A stretch of 20,623 nucleotides of DNA, taken from the NCBI GenBank assembly GCA_000310025.1, contig FN648910.1, positions 1,832 through 22,454 of the forward strand, in the 5' to 3' direction. Source of the DNA: Ectocarpus siliculosus. Its lineage: Eukaryota > Sar > Phaeophyceae > Ectocarpales > Ectocarpaceae. The notes under the pieces are model-generated. The model ran no database searches. It was not told where the DNA came from and saw nothing but the letters and a program-made list of their open reading frames with translations. The translations under genes and the position numbers were made by a program. This document shows, piece by piece, positions 9,119 through 16,700 of this stretch (its first letter is position 1; each line of letters begins with the position of its first letter).

Positions 9119-10320
9119 TGATATTTTCACGTCGAACCCAGGCCATTCGCCTACAGGGTTTGGTTTCAAACCGGGAGTCTCGTGGGTTCTCCCCGTGTGC
9201 GCGATACCTGCACCTTGTGTGCCGCGCTCCCGACCCCCACAAACGCTGTAAGGAGAGCAGGTCGAGCGTTGGTGGCGGTGGTGACTTTAGGTTGGACGTT
9301 CTTTCTCACGGACCATATGAGACTTCATGGAGCGCTCGATAGAGACCGAAAGACGGCCACAACCAAACTGTCACATTAAACTCAGACTGGTACCCGTGCG
9401 TGTCACGCTTCGTCCGGCTAATGTTTCCGCGGTTTTCGGTAGACCAACGTTGTGACTCGACCTTACTGTACGTACATGTTCAGCAGTGGTACCTCGCCCC
9501 GCTCACAAAGGGAGTCAACGAGTCGAGTGTCCGTTTTCATTGACAGGGGAAAATATCAACGTATCCTGTCGTAGGTACATTCGCACGTGTCTCGCAGGCA
9601 TGTAGGGCAGACAGCTTGTCGTGGCCAACGTCGAAGACAACATTGGAAAATGGTGAAGGCTTTACATACTAGCCCATGGTTTCTACCTCAACATTGTAGA
9701 ACATTCAAGGAACTGGCCAAGCTCGGAGCTTCCCGGCTGTGAAGGTCTTCTTAGTACGGCGGAGGTCGCCTTACTCATGACTGCTCAGCTTCGACCGAAA
9801 AGTACGCAACGGTGTTCGTTTCACCTTACAGCCACTCTCGTGACGTGCTCCTTCTCTCGGGCCAAGACTGCTTGCTGAGATGCATGGTCGAAGTAACGGC
9901 CCCAGCGTGGAATAGCGAGGCCAGTACCTAAGGCTCTAGCCCACTATATTACAATATAGAAATACTTTGCTGTGCAACGCAGTGTAACATTCGGTCAGGT
10001 GCGTGTTGCCCTCAACGCCTCACTTGTACATCACGGACTATTGGGGTACACGAGTGTTCTACCAGGATTCTGGTGTGTACGGGAAGTCTGTGTCGCGGTT
10101 GTGAGGGTATTTTGACCAACACCCCCGCCGCTAATCGGGAGCAACCCTACTGTGCCCAAGCGACGGAGCGCCCTGGTGGGAGCTTCCACCACACTCCGTC
10201 TTACCTGAACGGCAGCATTTGTTGGCATTGCAGGTGCCGGCGCAGTTTTGATTATTACCAAGGTAAACAGGAGTCGGATCCACGCATGCTCCATTCCAAT
10301 CTTCGCATATCTCTGCAGGA
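9110..10320 (-). repeat. Array unit(s) carrying cysteine-rich exon B
   Basis: Homology to the other units resumes at about 9110. The stretch 9110-9170 matches about 10390-10455 and more weakly 11225-11255. The block at 9588-9650 matches 1511-1563 and 11664-11725, and 9700-9940 matches 1620-1860. Apart from exon 10205-10312 it has frequent stops and is read as intron of the minus-strand gene. The start coincides with the truncated end of the recombinase relic. Confidence 0.75.
10205..10312 (-). CDS. Cysteine-rich module exon B (108 nt, phase 1-1)
   Basis: This is an internal exon of the unrecognised modular gene. The acceptor is TCCTGCAG and the donor is TTCAG|GTAAGACG. It encodes 36 residues with the same C-X6-C-X13-C-X3-C-X4-C-C pattern as exons A, C and D, including Asp-Trp-Asn-Gly before Cys2, Pro-Thr-Pro-Val-Tyr-Leu-Gly after it, and the Cys-Cys-Arg-Ser end. 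Residues between cysteines 2-3 and 4-5 differ from the other copies (Asn-Asn-Gln-Asn; Asn-Ala-Asn-Lys). The upstream intron from exon C is 737 nt. The downstream intron to exon A is about 7,980 nt and contains the YR element. A secreted, disulfide-rich product is inferred; the family is unknown. Confidence 0.78.
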
Positions 10321-11049
10321 TATGACAAAGCCGCCAAGACCGACGACGGAACAGTCACATGTGCAAGGAAGCGTTAGGGTCAGGGCACCAAAGCAACTTG
10401 CGTCTGCCTTTCACGTCGAGAATAGGCCATTCGTCTACAACGTTTGGTTTGAAACAGGGAGTCTCGTGGGGTCTCCCCGTGTGCACGCTACCTGTTCCTC
10501 GTGTGCCGCTCTCTCGACCCCCGCAAACGCCGGTGGGAGCGCAGGCTAGTCAGGTATTAGACGGTGGCCACGTTAGGTTCCACTTACCTTTCTCATGGAC
10601 CATGTTCGAGAAGTCGTGGAGCCCTCGATAGGGACCGAAGTGGGGTCATGACCAAATGGTCACATTTAACTCTTAGTCATAGCCGTGCGGACCACACTTC
10701 GTGCGGCTGATGTTTCCACGTTTTTGGGTGGAGGTTGATTTTGAGAAGCTACGACTCGAACCTACGTACGTAGCCAGCAGTGGTACCTCGCCCGGTTCAC
10801 AAAGGGAGCCGACGAGTCGGGAGAGTGGTCGCGCGTTTCGACAGTGGGGAAATTCAACATGCTAATCGACTATTCGGATAAATGTATTACGAGGATTTTG
10901 GTGTTTACTAAAACCTTAGTCGTGGTTCTGAGGGTGTTTTGCACCTCCCCTTCGAAGCTTGTCAGCGGCAACCCTACCATGTGCGAGCGCTTATGTCGTA
11001 TCACACCACGGAGCGCCCTGGTGGGGGCTTGCACCACGCTCGGTCTTAC
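10321..11049 (-). repeat. Array unit between exons C and B
   Basis: This is intronic sequence homologous to the corresponding part of the other units. The block at 10441-10475 matches 9155-9190 and 2341-2373, and 10560-10860 matches 9260-9545 and 2450-2760. This copy lacks the block found at 1511-1563 and 9588-9650, so it is a shorter unit. No other gene was seen. Confidence 0.7.
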
Positions 11050-11157
11050 GTGAACGGCAGCATTTGGCAGTACTGCAGGTGCCGAAGCAGTCCTCGCCAT
11101 CGCCAAGGTATTCCGCAGTGGGGTCCGCGCATACTCCATTCCAATCTTGACATACCT
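11050..11157 (-). CDS. Cysteine-rich module exon C (108 nt, phase 1-1)
   Basis: This exon is paralogous to exons A, B and D. The acceptor is TCCTGCAG and the donor is TTCAC|GTAAGACC. Here the last exon base is C rather than G, which changes the residue formed across the junction. The 36 residues keep all six cysteines at C-X6-C-X13-C-X3-C-X4-C-C and the Trp-Asn-Gly and Tyr-Leu-Gly motifs. The Pro-Thr-Pro-Val of the others is Pro-Thr-Ala-Glu here. Loops differ again (Asp-Gly-Glu-Asp; Ser-Thr-Ala-Lys). There are no stops or frameshifts. Introns are 916 nt to exon D and 737 nt to exon B. Function unknown; probably a small disulfide-stabilised module in a repeat protein. Confidence 0.78.
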
Positions 11158-12073
11158 CTGCAGGACATGACAAGCCGCCAAGACGGACGACGGAACAGCC
11201 ACAAAGCAAGCGTTAGGGTAAGGACACCAGAGCGCGACTTGCGTCAACCTCTCAAACAGGGAGTCTCGGGGAGTCTTCCTGTGTACACGGTGCCGCGGCT
11301 CCCGACTCCCGCAAGCGCTGTAGGGAGGATTGGAGGCGATGGCCACTTTAGGTTGTTTCAGATTTTCATGGACTGTATTCGAGAATTGCTGAGGCCAGGA
11401 CCTTAGAGACCGACATAGGGCCAGGACCAAATGGTCACATTCAACTCCCAGTCGTAGCCGTGCTGGTCACGCTTCGTTAGGCTGATGTTCCCACGGTTTT
11501 TCGGTGGACATTGATCTCGAAACGTTACGACTCGAACCTTCGTACGTGTACATGTGGTATACCTCACCCCGTTCACAGAGGAAGCCAACAAGTCGGCGGG
11601 CGAGTGTCCGTGTTCATCGATAGGGGAGAAATTGAACAAGCTCATGTCGCATGTACATGCACCGTGTCTCGTCTACGGCAAACAGCTGATTGTTGCCAAC
11701 GTCAAAGCCAACATTGGAGAACGGTGGAGGTTTCACACACTAGCTCATATTCTCCGTCAACACGTTAGAGCATTCCGCCCATTGGCCAAGCCCGAAGCTT
11801 CCCAGCTGTGGAAGCGTTGGCGGTGAGGCCGGAGGGGTCGTTAAGTGATCTTTGCACCGCTTGACTCGTCAACCACCGACTATTGAGATGAATCTGTACA
11901 TATGGGTGCTCTACTAGGATTCTGGTGTTTGCGTAAAACCTGTGTCGTGGAAGTGAGCGCGTTTTCCGTCCTCCCCCCGTCGCGTATCCGCTGAAAACGT
12001 ACTGCGTCCGAATGATTTCGTCGCGTCACCTGACGGAGCCCACTGGCGGGAGTGCTACCACGCACGGTCTTAC
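11158..12073 (-). repeat. Array unit between exons D and C
   Basis: This intronic copy contains both recurrent blocks (about 11249-11275 and 11664-11725), in the same order as the unit that starts at 9110. Open frames here are short and not shared between copies. No other gene was recognised. Confidence 0.7.
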
Positions 12074-12187
12074 CGGAACGACAGCAGTCACTGGCGTCGC
12101 AGTTGAGGAAGCAGCCGACATTATCGCCAAGGTACACAGGCGTCGGGTTCGCGCATGCTCCATTCCAATCTCCACATAGTTCGACAG
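12074..12187 (-). CDS. Cysteine-rich module exon D (108 or 114 nt, shifted acceptor)
   Basis: This is the first exon of the array visible in transcription order. The donor is TCCG|GTAAGACC. The acceptor used by its paralogs (CTGCAG) is CTGTCG here, so it lacks AG. Six bases upstream is TGTCAG, preceded by a good pyrimidine tract (CTTCCCCTCC). Using it gives a 114-nt exon that keeps phase 1 and adds two codons. The module keeps C-X6-C-X13-C-X3-C-X4-C-C, Asp-Trp-Asn-Gly and Pro-Thr-Pro-Val-Tyr-Leu-Gly. Loops are Asp-Asn-Val-Gly and Asp-Ala-Ser-Asp, and Gly-Thr before Cys4 is replaced by Leu-Asn. The gypsy element begins shortly beyond it, so the exon upstream of this one is not visible. Confidence 0.7.
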
Positions 12188-12332
12188 CTGACATTTTAAA
12201 GGAGGGGAAGCCGTGGGCGGTAGCTTGCTCCTAGAGATAGATGAAGGTAGGTTCTGTCGTTGACACGCTTGTCCACGATCACGATGAGATGAGAAAGTTG
12301 CTTGTTATTGCTGAGAGACGATCAGCAAGGGT

Positions 12333-12365
12333 CTGAGGTGAAGTGGGGATCCAACTTCACCTCAG
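12333..12365. repeat. Perfect 12-bp hairpin, 9-nt loop
   Basis: CTGAGGTGAAGT (12333-12344) and its exact reverse complement (12354-12365) flank GGGGATCCA. It is close to the end of array homology, within the presumed 3' LTR of the gypsy element. It could be an RNA structure near a transcript end; direction cannot be decided because the stem is symmetric. Confidence 0.85.
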
Positions 12366-12554
12366 GGGGTACGCAGACTAGACAAATCCTATGAGGATAG
12401 GTGCATGAAGGGTATACCTCCTGGGACCGACCCACATCCTATCAACAATAAGATGTACCCTATTCAGGCTAGCAGCCACACTCCTTAACACTAGCCCACC
12501 CTGAATATCATATATGCAGATTCTATACTCAAATCAATGCTCAAATCCTAAAAG

Positions 12555-13277
12555 CTACAACGAAGATTTGAGCTGACGATTGATGCTCATGAATCGAAGA
12601 TATGACTCTTCACAAAACATCCAAAAGGAGGGTGAGTTGTAGAAACATCCCGAATCAACCCCCACACCATCATTGAGACGAAAGATGGATGCGAATGGCC
12701 ACGAGACAACACATCGACATCTCAATGACAACGCTCCTACCAATGAAGGGATAAGGCCAAGAAAAGATGTAGTGCTGCACCGCACGCTATCCGCAACAGA
12801 CGACGGCAAGGGAAATAAAGTCCAAAATCTAAACGCCACACACCACTCTTTTACGCGCACCCGCGCGTATGACAATGGGAGGAATGAGCGCGACCACCCG
12901 AGAGAGTCCCAAAATACGACAACAAAACTCAAAACCCAAGCAAATTTCCGAACGAATACGGCCTTTGATACTGGACGTGACGTAAAGGGGAAAATATGAA
13001 CGCAATCAATGTAGGAAAGCGTCAAGGAAGGGCAGGAGAAATGAACGACGACAGGCAGACCCACTGACAACAATTTCCAGCGTGTCCGAGAACTCAAACC
13101 GTATAGAGAGGCGGCCACAGCAAGACCGAAAGAAAACCAAGAATGCAAAGCATGAATGATGAACGTCTGAGAAGCGATCTGACGAACTTGCCCTGGCTCA
13201 CTGGCAACGCACAACACAGAAAGACTCAAACAACACAGAAAAGTCGCAGAGATACACACAACAACACAACGACTCAA
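12555..13277 (-). CDS. 240-codon open frame in the env position, doubtful
   Basis: This open frame lies downstream of the polyprotein, where some gypsy elements have a third ORF. It starts with a hydrophobic stretch (about residues 4-26, rich in Cys, Val, Leu and Ser) followed by Ala-Ser-Glu, which looks like a signal peptide. The rest is rich in Phe, Ser, Cys and Val. The plus strand here is A/C/G-rich, so the minus strand automatically encodes many hydrophobic residues, and the frame may be a composition artefact. No known domain was recognised. Confidence 0.2.
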   Translation of the reverse strand: MSRCVVVCISATFLCCLSLSVLCVASEPGQVRQIASQTFIIHALHSWFSFGLAVAASLYGLSSRTRWKLLSVGLPVVVHFSCPSLTLSYIDCVHIFPFTSRPVSKAVFVRKFAWVLSFVVVFWDSLGWSRSFLPLSYARVRVKEWCVAFRFWTLFPLPSSVADSVRCSTTSFLGLIPSLVGALSLRCRCVVSWPFASIFRLNDGVGVDSGCFYNSPSFWMFCEESYLRFMSINRQLKSSL

Positions 13278-13498
13278 GGGCTCGACGATGAGGAAGGCGT
13301 CGTCTGCAGGTAACGATGACGGAGACGAAGTAGAACGAAGTGTGGATGACGACGAATGTCCACGGGAGAAGACGACGCCACTGGATGGGAGCCCGAAGTA
13401 ACAGGCCTAGACGACACTTCGGCGGCACGGTGGAGCTAAAAAAAAATGAGTTGGCAAAAGGCGAACCAAGGGAAACCCGAGAAACTCGGTGTTTGCCT

Positions 13499-13669
13499 GG
13501 TCAGAGGCGAACATACCGACGAAACTTGGGAACTCTTTGTCCAAGTGTTCAGAGGCAAACAACACCGACGAAACTTGGGGAACTCTTTTTCCAAGTGTTC
13601 AGAGGCAAACAACACCGACGAAACTTGGGGAACTCTTTTTCCAAGTGTTCAGAGGCAAACAACACCGAG
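13499..13669. repeat. 50-bp tandem repeat, about 3.5 copies
   Basis: CCAAGTGTTCAGAGGCAAAC recurs at 13541, 13591 and 13641 with a 50-bp period. An additional diverged copy (48 bp) precedes at about 13501, and the last copy is partial. It lies 90-260 bp downstream of the gypsy polyprotein stop (minus sense). Tandem repeats in 3' regions of LTR elements are common and copy number often varies between insertions. Confidence 0.92.
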
Positions 13670-13696
13670 AAAACAAACACAAAACAAAAAAAAGAA

Positions 13697-13723
13697 CAAC
13701 AAACAAACAAACAAACAAACAAA
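13697..13723. repeat. CAAA microsatellite
   Basis: About six CAAA repeats lie in an A-rich stretch between the 50-bp repeats and the polyprotein stop. It is simple sequence. Confidence 0.9.
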
Positions 13724-13760
13724 GTCCAAGATAGACCAACTCGAACCTAAAACGGCGACG

Positions 13761-16700
13761 CTAGGAAGAGATATTGGGAACAGCCGACGGTAAGAAGTCA
13801 GTAATGGGAGGAGTGCGATCCCGGGCGTCGCCCAAAGGGCGCGAGCGATGTTTTTCTAAACACCACGATCCACAGACGGCGTCCAAGGCGGTGGAGTAGA
13901 GGTGCGCCGGCAGAGGGAGAACGCTGGGGCCCGGGTCATCCAGAAATCGAACGGTGTACAAGCCGTCCTGATGAGCACCAATACGTCCTGTCCACCATAA
14001 CCCGTCGCGGGCCTTGTACCACAGCCGCGCTCCCACTGGAAGGGGCGAAATGCTGAAGCGACGGAGCCAAGTCGCGTGAAGCACAAGGTCAGCCCCAGGA
14101 GGCAAATAACGTTCGCCGCGATTCCGGGCTAGCTCCCGTTGTGCCGCGCGTGTCCGAGCCACTCGATACGTGCGGTTACCCTGCTTGCTTTGGCAGACCT
14201 CTCGAGACCAGTACAATAGGATGTGTCGACGGAATTGATCGAGATCGGACTCCCGTTCCCAAGAAGGAGTAGTCAGGCCTAGCCAATGCGTCTGGTACAG
14301 GACGGCGAGAACGCCGCTACGGCCCCGCACCAATTGGTGTCCCGAAATGTAGTCGACCTCGAGGCGCCCAACAGGCACCGACACATCATCTGCGGTGACG
14401 TGAAACGGTGGACATTTGTCGCCGAAAGAGTGCAAGACATGACGCGAAAGCTCAGCGGGTAGAGATTGAGGCAGGTCGTCCGTCTCGTATGGATTGCGAC
14501 AGGGCTTGCAACGAAGGACAGATACCCGACATCGAGCAGCTGGGCCGGAAAGATCCGAAGGCAGGTCCAGGTAGAGGAGTTTGCGCGCCAACGGGCTTCC
14601 ATCTGGGGTGGCGTCGGCCGAAGCGGGACCCACCGCAAGAACTTTGTAAGGCCCCGTCCAGGAAAGCGCGAATTTGGCCTTGAGCACCTGTTGATCCGTG
14701 TCCTTCCGCACACCCTGTCGAATTGTAGCAGCCGTGTTGTAGACCCAAGCCCACCCGCCAACAGTAAATTGCGGGAGCTTGTGGATGGCGTCCAGCAGGG
14801 ATGAATTACTGCGTTCGACTCGCGAAATCTTCAGGGCGTTGTACTCACGGACCAGGTCGTAGGCCCGGCGCTGGCGATCGACAGCCAAGTTGCAGTACTC
14901 GAGTTGGTCACGGGCTAAGCTTTGATGACCACCGACCGTTGGATGATCGAAGACCGAAAGCGGAAGCCGCGGAATGCGTCCGATATGGATCTCGTTCGGC
15001 GCCAATCCAGTCGACTGGTTCACGGAATTGTTGTAGGCAAATTCAACGTGCGGGAGATGTATGTCCCAATCGTTTTGCTGGTCGTTGACGACTACCGCAA
15101 GCATCTGAGCCATCGTGTGATTGACGCGTTCCGTGCCGCCGTTGGTTTGCGGGTGGTAGGAGCTGGTGGTGACTTTCTTGATTTTCATCATCTCATAGAT
15201 CGCCATGGAGAGCTTCGAGCAAAATTGCAGTCCGTTGTCCGACAATAACGTAGTCGGACATCCCCACTTGGTCATGTACTGGTTGACGAAGATGTGAGCC
15301 GTCCCTTTCGCCGTAAATTCCGCCGCTGTAACCGCGAACATGTCGGCTCTCCGGCTGAAACGGTCTGTGAACAATAAAATGTAGGAGTTGCCCTTGGCAG
15401 TCACGGGCAGGGGTCCGAAGAAGTCGACGCCGACGACCGTACCAGGCCCCTGTGGCAATGGCATAGCGATGACGGGCCACCGAGCGGTTTGACGCGAAGT
15501 CTTGCGAGCTTGACACACCAAACACGCGCGAAGCCACCAGCGTACGGATCGATCCAGACCAATCCACCAGTAGAAACGCTCAAGCAGACGTTGTGTACGA
15601 TGAACATCAAGATGGAAGGACGCGGCGGTATGGCAGGCATGAAGGACCCACGGACGCATCAACATGGGCACGTTGACACGGGGCACACCAGTATCCGGTA
15701 GACGAGTGGCCCTGCCGCCAGAGCGCCCGATCGGCGATGGCGCCGGTTTATGTACGAGGAGGGTGACGTTATCATCGGTCGTGTGCAGCCTGGTTTTCGC
15801 CGCCAACGCAAGGATATCGTCTAACCGAGGGGAGCGGAGCGGGGCACTAAGGGTGAGCAAGTCAGAAGGGGGTGGGGAGGGAGAGCCACGAGACAGAAAA
15901 CGCATAGCCACCACGCATTCCCTCTCCCGCTGTTGTTCCCTAGCCCAGTCCACAGTGCCGAAGCTCTGAACGCAAGCTCGCAAATGTGAGGGGTCCAAGT
16001 CAGTTGGCTCCAACCCAGAGTCAAGCGATCCCACGGAAGAGGCTGTAGAACGAGGAGCCTCAACGACTGGTGAAGTTGCAGACAGCGGTGTCACCCTAGG
16101 AGGAGGCATCGGGAGGGGCGACGTCCCAGGCGAAACCTGGATAGAGGGCAAAACCGAGGATGCAGCGCGCGCCGATGCCGGCGAAGGCACCTCTGGCGCA
16201 GAGGCAGTCGACGAAAACGCCGACGTTGGCGTCGCAGATGACGGCAGGGGACGCGTGCCGGTCTGGATGGTCTTGTTTGTCGAGCGGGACCTGCTAGGAC
16301 GACGGGCAGTGGACGATGCCCGAGGGACGATGGTAGCCCGCGGCTGGCGTCCGAAATAGGTGGGACCGGTGACGGTGCCTCCAGAAGCAGCGGTGGTCTT
16401 GGCCCGAGTTCGTGAAGAAATGAGCGGTCCCCGCTCCGGAAGCGAAGACAGGACGTGCACATATCTATTCGCCAAAGACGCGGCCGGAGACATTCCGCGG
16501 GACGTAGCCGGAGCCAAACAGGAAACAGGCACCGGAGACGCGGAAACATGTGAGACCACGAAGACTCCCGAAGACCTCCGAGAATCTTGATAATCAATCG
16601 GTGAGTCCGATCGAACATCCAGCAGGCGCGGGTGATGACGGCGAAAATCCCCAAAATCGGATGGCTGTAGCGCTGGGGGTGAAAAGACGCCTGCGGAGCA

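Larger units (their letters stand above)
12190..13760 (-). mobile_element. 3' non-coding region and probable 3' LTR of the gypsy element
   Basis: Array homology ends at about 12190 and the polyprotein stop is at 13761, so this 1.6 kb should hold the element's 3' untranslated region and 3' LTR. Exact LTR ends cannot be set because the 5' LTR lies outside the window. Visible items are a perfect 12-bp hairpin at 12333-12365, several shorter inverted repeats up to about 12460, a 50-bp tandem repeat at 13499-13669 and a CAAA microsatellite. No clear polypurine tract on the minus strand was found. Confidence 0.5.

Noticed and set aside
10870-11430. 186-codon minus-strand open frame over exon C
   Set aside because: Off-frame relative to the conserved cysteine module and not kept in exons A, B and D; a shadow frame.
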